Shown here: positions 53,318-62,677 of the stretch, in pieces
How the letters are laid out: every line of letters starts with the position of its first letter
Numbering within the stretch: position 1 is the stretch's first letter
Source of the DNA: Rhodoligotrophos defluvii
GTDB lineage: Bacteria; Pseudomonadota; Alphaproteobacteria; Rhizobiales; Im1
DNA length: 64,000 bases
Assembly: GCF_005281615.1 (NCBI RefSeq)
Contig: NZ_SZZM01000004.1
Span: 248,001 to 312,000 of the forward strand
Reading direction: 5' to 3'
Position numbers and translations under genes: made by a program
Notes under the pieces: generated by a model
Told to the model about the DNA's origin: nothing
Databases searched by the model: none
Seen by the model: the letters and a program-made list of their open reading frames with translations, nothing else

Positions 53318-54415
53318 ATGCGGATCTTCGATCATCCGAGCTTTTCCGATCACGAGCAGGTCGTGTTCGTTGCAGACCGGGAAGCTGGGCTGCGCGGCAT
53401 CATAGCCGTGCACAATACGGTGCGTGGTCCAGCGCTCGGCGGCTGCCGGATCTGGCCATACAGGGACGAGAGCGAGGCGGTTGCCGACGTTCTGCGCCTC
53501 TCCCTCGGCATGACCTACAAGGGCGCCATGGCGGATCTGCCGTTTGGCGGCGGCAAGATGGTGGTGATCGCCGATTCAGCCACGGAGAAGACCCCTGCCT
53601 TGCTCCATGCGATCGGCACGGCGGTCGATCGCATGCAGGGACGCTACATCACCGGCGAGGATGTCGGCACCACGTCCGACGACATGGCCGAGATCGCGAA
53701 GAAAACCGACAAGGTGCTGGGATTGCCGCCAAGCCTCGGCGGCAGCGGTGATCCTTCGCCCAGCACCGCCCGCGGCTGTTTCGCGGGCATCAAGGCATCC
53801 ATCCAGCACCTTACCGGCGCGGACGATCTCTCCGGTGCCACGGTTGCGGTTCAGGGGCTCGGCCATGTGGGCTGGCGCCTTTGCGAATTGCTGGCTGGCG
53901 CTGGCGCCGTCCTCGTGGTCACGGACATCAGGCCTGAGACGGTGGCTAAAGCTGCTGCCCGTTTCGGGGCACGGACCGTGGCCCCCGAAGAGATCTATGA
54001 CGTACCGGCGGACATCTTCGCCCCCTGCGCCCTTGGCGCGGTCCTGAACGATGATACGGTGCCTCGGCTCAAAATGCGCATGGTCGCGGGTTCGGCCAAC
54101 AATCAGCTGGCGGCTCCAACGCATGCGGAGATGCTGCGAGATCGAGGCATTCTCTACGCCCCCGATTACGTGATCAATGCCGGCGGCCTCATTCAGCTTG
54201 CCGGCGAGTATTTCGGCTTCGGGCGCGAGGAGCTCGACCGCCGGCTCGCCGGTATCGGCAACACGTTGCTGCAGGTGTTCGAGACGGCGCAAGCGCGGGG
54301 CCTGTCGACCCACGAAGCTGCCGATAGGCTGGCAGAGCAGCGGCTGAAGCGCGAGCCCGCGCCGACTGCACAGCCTTCTCCCGAACGCGTAGACGCCGAC
54401 GGATCTCGCGGCTAA
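53318..54415 (+). CDS. Glu/Leu/Phe/Val dehydrogenase family, leucine-dehydrogenase-like
   Basis: The 365-residue protein matches leucine dehydrogenases in length and motifs: GPALGGCR, Lys68 in GMTYKGA, catalytic Lys80 in PFGGGKMV (the same numbers as in Bacillus enzymes), TGEDVGTT, and the NAD-binding GLGHVGW. It deaminates an aliphatic amino acid to a keto acid with NAD. The ATG at 53318 has GGGAG upstream and was preferred over an in-frame start eight codons earlier. Linked to the importer, it may release ammonia from an amino-acid product. Confidence 0.9.
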   Translation: MRIFDHPSFSDHEQVVFVADREAGLRGIIAVHNTVRGPALGGCRIWPYRDESEAVADVLRLSLGMTYKGAMADLPFGGGKMVVIADSATEKTPALLHAIGTAVDRMQGRYITGEDVGTTSDDMAEIAKKTDKVLGLPPSLGGSGDPSPSTARGCFAGIKASIQHLTGADDLSGATVAVQGLGHVGWRLCELLAGAGAVLVVTDIRPETVAKAAARFGARTVAPEEIYDVPADIFAPCALGAVLNDDTVPRLKMRMVAGSANNQLAAPTHAEMLRDRGILYAPDYVINAGGLIQLAGEYFGFGREELDRRLAGIGNTLLQVFETAQARGLSTHEAADRLAEQRLKREPAPTAQPSPERVDADGSRG

Positions 54416-54454
54416 GAAGCTTGCGGATAGATCGGGCCAACGGCCCCACACGCG

Positions 54455-55417
54455 TCAGGACAGAAGCAGGGCGCGACGGCCGTTGTCGCAGAACATTGCA
54501 AGGAAATCCGCCTTGGAGATCTCACCGTCGAGCAGGGCCGCCAGTTCGGCGGCATAGCGCACCGTGCCTTCGGGAAACGGCTCGCTGTTGACCTGGCCGA
54601 AATCGGTGGAGAGCAGGGTCTTCTCCGGACCGACGGCGCGGATCGCCTGGGCAAAGGCTGAGAGTGCGACGCCATCCTGGGTATGGATGGCGAAGCAATG
54701 TTCGACGAAGACCTCGGGGAACTTTGCCAACTGGCGCTGGTCCTCGTCGGAAAGACCAATGGCAGGATGGTGCGGATGGGTGAGGATCACGCGCTTTATC
54801 CCCATTTCGCGCGCCATGGGAACGAGGCGCTTGACTTCGCGACCCGACAGATGGCCGGTCGCAAGAATGCAGCCATTGGCCGCGATGGCTTCGAGTGTCG
54901 CGATCAGACCGGTCGTCGCGCGCAGCTCGCTGTCGAAGGCGACCACGGGCACCGGCTCGGAACTGGCGCTTGCCGGATCGGGCTCGTGGCCATGCGAGCA
55001 ACATCCAGACCAGCGCGGGTCGAAGCCGAAACCATAGGTCTCGAGGTGCGCCACCGCATGGACGGTTGGCATCCAGACGACGACAGGTGCATTGTCCGGT
55101 GCCGGATCATCGACGCGGGTCCGATTCCCGGATATGGCACCTTCGATCGCCGCCGGATTGAGCCCGCCCACATAGTTGTTGAGGACCACCCCGCCGAAGA
55201 AACGGGCGCCGAAACGGGCGCGCGCCAGGGCGGCCAGCGGCGTGGTTGGATAGGTATGGTTCTTGAGCACGAGCGTCGCGCCGAAGGGGGCAGCGACGTC
55301 CGCCAGAGACTTCACGTCGTACCGGCGGATCACCAGCTCCGGGCCGACGTGATAATGGGTGTCCACAACCCCGGCGGACTGCAGCAGCTGTCGGATCTCT
55401 TCCGTCGACTGGAACAT
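54455..55417 (-). CDS. DUF6282-type amidohydrolase-superfamily protein
   Basis: The 320-residue protein looks like a metal-dependent TIM-barrel hydrolase of the family annotated DUF6282. It has HYH at residues 21-23 (VVDTHYHVGPE), LKNHTYPT, ATGHLSGREV, ILTHPHHPAIG and LLSTDFGQ, giving the spaced His and Asp ligands expected. The substrate is unknown for the family as far as I know. It is convergent with the leucine-dehydrogenase-like gene and divergent from hyuA. Confidence 0.75.
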   Translation of the reverse strand: MFQSTEEIRQLLQSAGVVDTHYHVGPELVIRRYDVKSLADVAAPFGATLVLKNHTYPTTPLAALARARFGARFFGGVVLNNYVGGLNPAAIEGAISGNRTRVDDPAPDNAPVVVWMPTVHAVAHLETYGFGFDPRWSGCCSHGHEPDPASASSEPVPVVAFDSELRATTGLIATLEAIAANGCILATGHLSGREVKRLVPMAREMGIKRVILTHPHHPAIGLSDEDQRQLAKFPEVFVEHCFAIHTQDGVALSAFAQAIRAVGPEKTLLSTDFGQVNSEPFPEGTVRYAAELAALLDGEISKADFLAMFCDNGRRALLLS

Positions 55418-55524
55418 CTCGGTCTCTGCCTCGGCAACAGACGTTCACTAAAGCATCGCGCCGCCGGCCACACAAGCAAGGAGCACCCACGCGGGGGCTG
55501 TTGGGGTACCGCATAACTCGCGGT

Positions 55525-55555
55525 TTTGCCGTTGGGTCAAATTTGAATTGGCAAA
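55525..55555. promoter_or_regulatory. Nested dyad upstream of hyuA
   Basis: TTTGCC (55525-55530) and GGCAAA (55550-55555) flank the perfect palindrome TCAAATTTGA (55537-55546). The site lies 55 bp before the hyuA start and between it and the divergent DUF6282 gene, a likely operator position. No matching copy was noticed elsewhere in the window. Confidence 0.45.
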
Positions 55556-55609
55556 GGGCTTGCCAGCCATGCCACTCCTGTCGGTCACCAACGATGGCTG
55601 GGAGCGGGC

Positions 55610-57673
55610 ATGGCGTATCGTGTTGGGGTGGATGTCGGCGGATCCTTCACCGACTTCGCTGTGTTCAGCGAGACCGACGCGACCATCTTCACCCTGAAGG
55701 TGCTGTCGCGGCCGGATGCGCCAGGCGCAGAAATCGTGAGAGGCCTTGACGTCCTCAAGGAGCGGCACGGGATCGAGCCTTCCGCGATCAGCTACTTCAC
55801 CCACGGCACCACTGTGGGCGTGAATACGGTCATACAGCGCAATGGGCAGGACGTCGCCCTGTTCACGACCTTGAATTTCGAGGACGTGCTGCAGATCGCG
55901 CGGCTGAAGATCCCGCAGATCCACAATCTCTACTCCAGGCGCCCCAACCCGCTCATCCCGCGCTGGCGGGTGTTCGGGATCAATGAGCGCATCGACGCCA
56001 CCGGCCATATCCTGATCGAGCCGAGCCATGTGGACGTTGCCGATGCGGTCGCCCGGGCCAAAGCTGCAGGCGCCACGGGAATCGTGATCTCCTTCCTCCA
56101 CTCCTATCGCAACCCGGCCAATGAGCTGGCCGTCAAATCGATGATCGCCGAAATCGCCCCGGGCCTGCCGGTGTTCTGCTCGAGCGAGATCTGGCCGATC
56201 ATCCGAGAATATGAGCGCACCATCACCGCCGTGATCAGCGGGTATGTGCAGCCGAAGGTCGCGCACTATTTGGACTCGTTCGAGCGGGTTCTGCGCGAGC
56301 GCGGTGTCGCCTGTCCCCTGCACATCACCAAGACCAATGGCGGCGTGATGGGAATCGAGCAGGCGAAAGCCGAATGCGTTCAGATGATCCTGTCCGGCAC
56401 GGCCTCCGGTGTCATCGGCGCCGGATATTTGGCCAAGACCTGCGGCCTTCTCAAGGTGCTCAGCCTCGATATCGGCGGGACCAGCGCCGACATGGCGGTC
56501 ATCATCGACGGCACGCCGCAATATGGCGTGGGCGAACTGATCGGCGACTTTCAGATCCATGTGCCATCGGTGTCGGTCAGCTCGGTGGGCCAGGGCGGCG
56601 GCTCGATCGCCTGGGTCGATGAGCTCGGCATCCTCAAGGTCGGCCCCGACAGCGCCGGCTCCACGCCGGGGCCGGTCTGCTACGGACGAGGCGGCGAAAG
56701 GCCGACCCTCACGGATGCCGTTGCCGCAAGCAATCTCATCGGCCACATGCCGTTGGGTTATGGCGCGGTCACGGTCGACCATGCCGCCGCCCGCGCCGCC
56801 ATTGCCCCGCTTGCGCAAAAGCTCGGGCTTTCGGTCGAGCAGACCGCCGGCAACATCATCGAAATCTCGGTTTCCAGCATGTATGCCGAGGCCAGCGGGC
56901 TCATTTCCCGCTACGGCATAGATCCGCGCGAGTTCCACCTCTTCGCCTTTGGTGGCGCCGGCCCCATGCTCGCTTGCTTTCTCGCCCGCGAGCTGAACAT
57001 GCGGGGTGTCGTCGTGCCGCCGACGCCCGGGGTGGTCTCGGCCCTCGGTGGGCTCATTGCGGATCTCAAGAACGACTTCATCCGTACCCTTTACGTGGAT
57101 CTCGACCATGCCGGGGTCACGCAGGTGGCAAGCCCCTATGTGGCGCTGAAGGCGACCGCGCTGGACTGGCTCCATCGCAAGCAGGGCCACGCGGGTGATG
57201 CGACGCTCGCCGTTTCCGCCGATATGCGCTACCGGGGGCAATCCTACGAGATCGAGACCCCGTTGGAGGAAGCCTGGATCAACGAGGCGAATGCAGCCGC
57301 CATCGCCGGGGCTTTCCATGCCGAGCACGAGCGCATCTTCGGTCATGCGGATGAGAACGCGTCTGTTCAGATGGTGAACCTCCGCGTCGTCATCTCCGGC
57401 GCAACGGCGAAACCCGGCATCCGCGCCCTGCCGCGCGCCAACCGCCCGGTTCAGCCAATGCAGCAGATCACGGCGTGGTTTGACGGTGCCCCGCACGAGG
57501 TCAGCCTCTATGCCCGCGGCAGCCTGTTGGCCGGGCATGAGATCGCCTCGCCCGCCATCATCGTGCAGGAGGATACGACCACGGTGGTTCCGCCTGGCTT
57601 CTCGATCACCGTCGATGCCTTCGGCAATCTGTTGATCGCGCTGAACCATGAGGCTCGCGAACATGGCCATTGA
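55610..57673 (+). CDS. Hydantoinase/oxoprolinase subunit A (HyuA-like)
   Basis: The 687-residue protein has an N-terminal Hydant_A_N domain (GVDVGGSFTDFAVF, ATP-binding; HGTTVGVNTVIQR) and a Hydantoinase_A domain with LSLDIGGTSADMAVI, GQGGGSIAWVDELG and the GGAGPM segment. With HyuB it forms ATP-dependent enzymes opening hydantoins, 5-oxoproline, N-methylhydantoin or other lactams. GGGAG precedes the ATG. It overlaps hyuB by 11 bp, so the two are translationally coupled. Confidence 0.93.
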   Translation: MAYRVGVDVGGSFTDFAVFSETDATIFTLKVLSRPDAPGAEIVRGLDVLKERHGIEPSAISYFTHGTTVGVNTVIQRNGQDVALFTTLNFEDVLQIARLKIPQIHNLYSRRPNPLIPRWRVFGINERIDATGHILIEPSHVDVADAVARAKAAGATGIVISFLHSYRNPANELAVKSMIAEIAPGLPVFCSSEIWPIIREYERTITAVISGYVQPKVAHYLDSFERVLRERGVACPLHITKTNGGVMGIEQAKAECVQMILSGTASGVIGAGYLAKTCGLLKVLSLDIGGTSADMAVIIDGTPQYGVGELIGDFQIHVPSVSVSSVGQGGGSIAWVDELGILKVGPDSAGSTPGPVCYGRGGERPTLTDAVAASNLIGHMPLGYGAVTVDHAAARAAIAPLAQKLGLSVEQTAGNIIEISVSSMYAEASGLISRYGIDPREFHLFAFGGAGPMLACFLARELNMRGVVVPPTPGVVSALGGLIADLKNDFIRTLYVDLDHAGVTQVASPYVALKATALDWLHRKQGHAGDATLAVSADMRYRGQSYEIETPLEEAWINEANAAAIAGAFHAEHERIFGHADENASVQMVNLRVVISGATAKPGIRALPRANRPVQPMQQITAWFDGAPHEVSLYARGSLLAGHEIASPAIIVQEDTTTVVPPGFSITVDAFGNLLIALNHEAREHGH

Positions 57674-59669
57674 CCAGCGCAATCTTCAGGTACTCGCCAA
57701 TTTCTGTGGCGCTGCCGCCGATGCCATGGCCTTCACCCTCATGCGCACGGCGCATTCGGCCTTCGTGAAGGAGACTGAAGACTTTTCCTGTCAGATCGTG
57801 ACGCGGGAAGGGCTTGCCTTCGGCAACCCGCGCCAGTTCGGTGCGCCCTGGTACAGCGGCATCGACTATGGACCGCTGATCGAGATGTTCGACAGCTATT
57901 CGGAAGGTGACATCTGCATCACCAACGATCCCTATAGCGGCTATGTCGCCACCCATACGCCGGACATTCACATCTGGAAGCCGGTGTTTTACGAGGGCAA
58001 GCTCGCCTGCTTTGCGGTCGGACATATTCACAATACCGATGTGGGTGGCGCCGTCCCCGCGTCCCTGTCGCGCTCGCTGACCGAGATCGAGCAGGAGGGC
58101 ATCCGCATCCCGCCGGTGAAGCTCATGGAGCGCGGCGTGATGAACGCGTTCGTGGGCCGCGTGCTTCGGACCAATGTTCGCCTGCCCGATCAGAACTGGG
58201 GCGACCTCAACGCACAGATCGCCTCGGTCAATGTGGGTGAACGGAAGATCCTGGAGATCATCCACCGCTTCGGCTTCGACGCGTTCATCGATGGCGTCGA
58301 GCAGATCCTCGACTATGCCGAGCAGCAAGCCCGGGCCATACTGCGCAAGGTGCCCGACGGCAGCTATTTCTTTGCCGATTATGCGGACGAGGACTCGAGT
58401 GGTGGCCGTCCGTGCCGGGTGGCCTTGACGTTGCGTGTCCGTGGCGACGAGGTGGAGCTGGACTATACCGGAAGCGATCCACAGCTTGGGTCCTCCCTGA
58501 ACATGCCGACCGGTGGCCGCGAGCGCCACCCACTGGTCATGGTCGGGCTCACCTACGTGCTCTTTACTCTGAACAACAACCTCCTGCTGAATGCCGGCAC
58601 CTTGCGGCCGGCTCGGGCCATTCTGCCGGAGGGAAGCATCGTCAATGCGCAAGCGCCTGCTGCGGTTGGCATGCGGTCGCTGATCTGCGCCATGACCCAG
58701 ATCGTCACGGTGGGTGCCTTCTCCCAGGCCCTGCCGGACCTGATGCCGGCCGCTTCTCCCGGCGGCAATGCCATCATGAACGTGAAGACCACGGCCCGGA
58801 ACGGCATGCCCGTGATGGCGTCCATCGGTCCGGTGGGTGGGGGCGGAGGCGGCACGCCCTTCTGCGATGGCAGCGACGGCGCCGGTGGCGCCACCGGCTT
58901 CCTGCGCAACACCCCGATCGAGATCAGCGAGGCGGAAGTTCCCATCCATTTCCTGCGCTACGGCCTGTGCCCCGACACGGGCGCCCCGGGCAAATTTCGG
59001 GGCGGGCTTTCTGCAGTGATGGAATTCCGGGTATCCGCGCCAGGCACGGTGGTCACCGCACGGAATCGCAATCGATCCATCATGCCCTCCTGGGGCGTGC
59101 GCGGGGCGCAGGCCGCCAAGCTGTCGCAATTTGTCAAAAATCCCGACCAGCCCGAGGAAGTGCAATTGGGCAATGCCGATCTCGTCGAGTGCCATCCAGG
59201 CGATGTGATCCGCGTGGTCGGGCCGGGTGCCGGCGGCTATGGCGATCCGTTGGAACGCTCGCCCGAGGCCGTCTTCGCCGACGTCCGCCAGGGCTATGTC
59301 TCGCCGGCCAGCGCGATGGCCGATTATGGCGTGGTCGTCCATGACGGCATGCTCGACCTCGAGGCCACGAAGCGCCAGCGCGCCTCCCGCGCGCGCCGAC
59401 CAGCCCCGCATTTCACCTATGGCCGCGAGCGGATGGAATTCGAGCAGATTTGGACGAAGAAGCGTTTCGACCTGCTGACCGCGTTCCTGTGGCAAATGCC
59501 CGTGCAATGGCGCTTTTTCCTGAAGCACCGGATTTTCGAGGCGGTCGAACAGTCAACCGAAACGGAAAAACCGGTCGAAGCACAAATGGTCGAGATTTTC
59601 GAGGCCTTGCGCAAGCAATACGCTCTGCCAATTCCATATCGGCCGTTCACCGTATCGCAACAGGACTGA
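57663..59669 (+). CDS. Hydantoinase/oxoprolinase subunit B (HyuB-like)
   Basis: The 668-residue Hydantoinase_B protein has RTAHSAFVKETEDFSCQI, GDICITNDPYSGYVATHTPD, HIHNTDVGG, DYTGSDPQLGSSLN and a glycine-rich GGGGGGTPFCDG segment. The C-terminus extends about 100 residues past the usual core with basic and aromatic residues. It partners HyuA. The ATG at 57663 has a GAGG nine bases upstream; an in-frame ATG at 57648 is possible. Confidence 0.92.
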   Translation: MAIDQRNLQVLANFCGAAADAMAFTLMRTAHSAFVKETEDFSCQIVTREGLAFGNPRQFGAPWYSGIDYGPLIEMFDSYSEGDICITNDPYSGYVATHTPDIHIWKPVFYEGKLACFAVGHIHNTDVGGAVPASLSRSLTEIEQEGIRIPPVKLMERGVMNAFVGRVLRTNVRLPDQNWGDLNAQIASVNVGERKILEIIHRFGFDAFIDGVEQILDYAEQQARAILRKVPDGSYFFADYADEDSSGGRPCRVALTLRVRGDEVELDYTGSDPQLGSSLNMPTGGRERHPLVMVGLTYVLFTLNNNLLLNAGTLRPARAILPEGSIVNAQAPAAVGMRSLICAMTQIVTVGAFSQALPDLMPAASPGGNAIMNVKTTARNGMPVMASIGPVGGGGGGTPFCDGSDGAGGATGFLRNTPIEISEAEVPIHFLRYGLCPDTGAPGKFRGGLSAVMEFRVSAPGTVVTARNRNRSIMPSWGVRGAQAAKLSQFVKNPDQPEEVQLGNADLVECHPGDVIRVVGPGAGGYGDPLERSPEAVFADVRQGYVSPASAMADYGVVVHDGMLDLEATKRQRASRARRPAPHFTYGRERMEFEQIWTKKRFDLLTAFLWQMPVQWRFFLKHRIFEAVEQSTETEKPVEAQMVEIFEALRKQYALPIPYRPFTVSQQD

Positions 59670-59694
59670 GCGGGTCGTCGACGGCGCCAGATCC

Positions 59695-60861
59695 TCAGTG
59701 AGCGGCGCTTACCTGGAGCCGCGCGGCAGGCTGCAGCGTGAAGCGGTTGACATGGTACTCGTCAATCGGCGTCTCGGTCTTTCCGGTCGCGATGAGCTCG
59801 GCCATCACGTCGCCGACGCCCGGCCCCAGCTGGAACCCGTAGCCGCAGAAGCCGAAAGCATAATAGAGACCGCTCGTCTTCTCGCTTGCACCCATGATCG
59901 GCCGGTCGTCGCCGATATAGCCTTCAACCCCCGACCAGGTGCGGATCAGCCGTAAATGGCGCAAGGTGGGCGCCAGGCGCAGGATCTGCCGGAACTGCGC
60001 CATCAGCCCGGCTGGGTCATACTTCGCCCGGCGCTCGTCCAGCGCGGCCGGGCGCCGGTGAACGCCGCCAAAGATGATGTTGCCACGCGGAATTTGCCGG
60101 AGATAGGCCACTTCGCCCGGAATCTTGGTCGAGACCCCGACCACGGGATGAATGAAGTAGGGCGCCGGCTCGGTGACGCCCATCTGCGGCCCCGCAACCT
60201 CGATCGGAACCGGCTCGGCCAGCTGCTCGGCCAAGCCGCCACCCCAGGCGCCGCTCGCGATCAGAACAAGCGGCGCGCGGAACTGGCCGGTTGGCGTCGT
60301 GACGATGAAGTCCTCGCCGGTTTTCTCGATGGCCGATGCTGCGCAGTTCTCGTGGATGGCCGCGCCCAGCTTGGCGGCTGCGCGCGCGAAGGCTGGCGCA
60401 ACCAGCCGCGGATTGGCGTGGCCGTCATGAGGTGACCAGGAGCCTGCCACCGCCTCCGGTCCGACGAAGGGAAACCTCTCGCGGATCTCGCGCTGGCTGA
60501 GAATGTGCAGTTCCAACCCATAGTGGCTGGCTTGCCGCGCATAGTCCTCCACCACCGCGATCTGCTCCTCGCTCCATAGGAAGCGAACGTGCCCGACCGG
60601 CATGAACTCCACATCCGATCCGGTCAGCGACGGGATCTGCGCCCAGATGGCGCGCGAGCGATTGGCCAGCGGCAGCTGCGTGAGATGGCGCCCCTGACGG
60701 CGCACATTGCCGAAATTGGTACCGCTCGCCTGCTGGCCGACCAGGTAGCGCTCCAGCAGGATCACGGAGAGATTGCGGCGCCGCAGAAAGAAGGCCGCGG
60801 AGCACCCCACGATCCCCCCACCGATGATGATGATATCCGCTGCGCCGCGTGTCTCAGCCAT
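59695..60861 (-). CDS. FAD-dependent amino-acid/opine dehydrogenase, HcnC/OoxB-like subunit
   Basis: The 388-residue DAO-family protein has the FAD-binding GGGIVGCSAAFFL near the N-terminus, ERYLVGQQASGTNFGNVRRQGRH, and the C-terminal YYAFGFCGYGFQLGPGVG. With the next two genes it forms the three-subunit layout known from octopine/nopaline oxidase, D-hydroxyproline dehydrogenase and HCN synthase, in which this subunit oxidises the amine. It overlaps the preceding subunit gene by 8 bp (ATGGCTGA). The ATG was chosen over TTG two codons earlier. Confidence 0.9.
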   Translation of the reverse strand: MAETRGAADIIIIGGGIVGCSAAFFLRRRNLSVILLERYLVGQQASGTNFGNVRRQGRHLTQLPLANRSRAIWAQIPSLTGSDVEFMPVGHVRFLWSEEQIAVVEDYARQASHYGLELHILSQREIRERFPFVGPEAVAGSWSPHDGHANPRLVAPAFARAAAKLGAAIHENCAASAIEKTGEDFIVTTPTGQFRAPLVLIASGAWGGGLAEQLAEPVPIEVAGPQMGVTEPAPYFIHPVVGVSTKIPGEVAYLRQIPRGNIIFGGVHRRPAALDERRAKYDPAGLMAQFRQILRLAPTLRHLRLIRTWSGVEGYIGDDRPIMGASEKTSGLYYAFGFCGYGFQLGPGVGDVMAELIATGKTETPIDEYHVNRFTLQPAARLQVSAAH

Positions 60862-62236
60862 GGCCAACCTCTTCGCACACGCCGATGGGCAGCGGCTTGA
60901 CTGGCGCCTGGCCGCGCAGCCGGCCGGAAGACTCCACCGATGCCTGCTGCGCGAAGGCGACGATCTCCTGGCTCGCCTGCCCGCAGAACCGGCCCTGGCA
61001 GCGTCCCATCCCCACGCGAGAGAAGGCCTTGGCGCGGTTGACCTCCGGCGCCTGGCAGGTCTCGACCGCGCTGCACAGCTCGTCCACGGTGATGGCTTCG
61101 CACCGGCAGACCACCGTGGTGCGGGGCATCGTGGCCATCTGCTGCCACGGCCAGGGAAAGGCCTTGGCTATTCCCTGCGCGAAGCGCTTGTGGCGCTGCA
61201 TCAGCCGCCGCAGACGGTCCATTGCGAATCGAGGCTGGGCCCGTCCGAAGTCGGTCAGCAGCGCCATCGCCGCCAGCCGGCCGCTCGTCTCTGCCGCATC
61301 CGCACCCAGAATGCGCACGCCATCGCCAGCCAAGTAGACATTGGCAACCGAGCTGCGGCCGGCATCGTCCACATGCGGCAGCCATTGCCTAAGCAGCGGG
61401 TCGAAGGCGAATTCGCACCCGGCAAGATCGGCGAGCTGGCTTTCGGCCCGGAGGTGATAACCCATCCCTATGGCATTGCAGTCGATCTGCCGATCCTGCC
61501 CGTTCGCATCGGTGAAACGGATGCCGGCCACGCCCCTGTCCGGGTCGCCGAGCACCTCGCGCGGGAGGATGCCGCGCCAGATAGCAACGCCCGCTCGCCG
61601 CAGGCCTGAAACGAGCCGGGCGCCCTTCAGCAGCTGTTCGGGGCGCGAGGCCATCAGCGGCAAGCCGGCAAGATGATCAGCCATGCGCGATGTATCGAGT
61701 ACGGCCAGGGGCGCGCAGCCGGCCTTGAGATACTGCCAGGCGACGAGATACAGGAGCGGGCCCGTGCCCAGGAACACCACGCGGCTGCCAATGGCGCAAG
61801 CCTGCATCTTCAGGGTGATCTGCGCCGCGCCGAGCGAATAGCAGCCCGGGAAGGTCCAGCCCGGCAGGGGTATCACGCGATCGGTCGCGCCAGAGGCGAT
61901 GAGCAGCGCATCATAATCGAGCGCCTCGATCCGCATGTTTTTCTGGATGTGCAGCGTGTTGTCCTTCACCGCCCAGGCAAGCGTCTCCGGCCGATAATCG
62001 ATGCGTCCGGCCAGTTGGTCGAAAGCCGAGTGAATGGCCCGCGCCTTGGCGGCTTCGGTGCCATACAGCGCCTCCGGCCTGCGCGTGAAGTTCGGGGGCT
62101 GCCGGCGATAGATCTGTCCGCCGCTGTAGCGCCCCTCATCGATCACGGTCGGCCGCAGGCCCGCCGCAACCAGAGCCTCAGCCGCGCGTGTGCCAGCGGG
62201 ACCCGCGCCCACGATGACTATGCGGGGATCGGCCAC
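60854..62236 (-). CDS. FAD/NAD(P)-binding subunit with BFD-like [2Fe-2S] domain, HcnB/OoxA-like
   Basis: The 460-residue protein has an FAD-binding GAGPAGTRAAEAL near residue 9, a second dinucleotide fold around FLGTGPLLY, and a C-terminal BFD-like domain with CRCEAITVDEL and GRCQGRFCG supplying four cysteines. It relays electrons within the three-subunit dehydrogenase. The start is GTG behind GGAGGG, overlapping the small-subunit gene by 19 bp. The long open frame further upstream is antisense to the LysR gene and was rejected. Confidence 0.9.
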   Translation of the reverse strand: MADPRIVIVGAGPAGTRAAEALVAAGLRPTVIDEGRYSGGQIYRRQPPNFTRRPEALYGTEAAKARAIHSAFDQLAGRIDYRPETLAWAVKDNTLHIQKNMRIEALDYDALLIASGATDRVIPLPGWTFPGCYSLGAAQITLKMQACAIGSRVVFLGTGPLLYLVAWQYLKAGCAPLAVLDTSRMADHLAGLPLMASRPEQLLKGARLVSGLRRAGVAIWRGILPREVLGDPDRGVAGIRFTDANGQDRQIDCNAIGMGYHLRAESQLADLAGCEFAFDPLLRQWLPHVDDAGRSSVANVYLAGDGVRILGADAAETSGRLAAMALLTDFGRAQPRFAMDRLRRLMQRHKRFAQGIAKAFPWPWQQMATMPRTTVVCRCEAITVDELCSAVETCQAPEVNRAKAFSRVGMGRCQGRFCGQASQEIVAFAQQASVESSGRLRGQAPVKPLPIGVCEEVGHG

Positions 62237-62565
62237 AGTCCCTCCGGCGCTGTCGTGCAGATCTCCATGCCCTCGGCGACGGGCACCGAGCACGAGCGCA
62301 ACCGCTCGCCCTCCCTGGTCCAGACCCAGCAGTCCTGGCAGGCGCCCATGAAGCAGAAGCCGGCGCGCTTGCCGTCGCCGAAATCGGAAAGCCGCGCGAA
62401 GCCGATATTCAGCATGAGCACGGTGAGCAGCATGTCGCCCTCCAGAGCCTGAACTTCGGCGCCGTCGATGATCAGCCTGACCGGTCTTCGATTCTGTTCG
62501 GCAAGGCGCAAGAACCTGGCTTCCATACCGGCTGCTCGTTGAAGGAAGGGGTCGGTATTCTGCAT
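62218..62565 (-). CDS. Small [2Fe-2S] ferredoxin-like subunit, HcnA-like
   Basis: The 115-residue protein has one Fer2_4-type [2Fe-2S] domain with C-x4-C-x2-C (CFMGACQDC) and a later Cys in RLRSCSVP. This small subunit is typical of sarcosine-oxidase-alpha-like and opine-dehydrogenase complexes. It is the first gene of the three-gene unit and is divergent from the LysR gene. Confidence 0.88.
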   Translation of the reverse strand: MQNTDPFLQRAAGMEARFLRLAEQNRRPVRLIIDGAEVQALEGDMLLTVLMLNIGFARLSDFGDGKRAGFCFMGACQDCWVWTREGERLRSCSVPVAEGMEICTTAPEGLWPIPA

Positions 62566-62615
62566 GCTTGCATGCCCGCGCTTGCCCTGGCCAATCGCAT
62601 TTCATGCCTTGTATG

Positions 62616-62628
62616 TAACCTCGGGTTA
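62616..62628. promoter_or_regulatory. LysR-type T-N11-A palindrome
   Basis: TAACC-TCG-GGTTA is a perfect dyad with the T-N11-A form recognised by LysR-type regulators. It lies 51 bp before the small-subunit start and 50 bp before the LysR start, the midpoint of the divergent region. Confidence 0.6.
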
Positions 62629-62677
62629 TGGGAAGTCTTGGCCCAGATGAGATGACGTGATCTGCGGATCCCAGGAT

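Noticed and set aside
59695-62565. Hydrogen cyanide synthase (hcnABC)
   Set aside because: The subunit layout is shared by opine oxidases and D-hydroxyproline dehydrogenase; the neighbours HyuAB and aldehyde dehydrogenase fit amine catabolism better, and nothing here is specific for glycine to cyanide.
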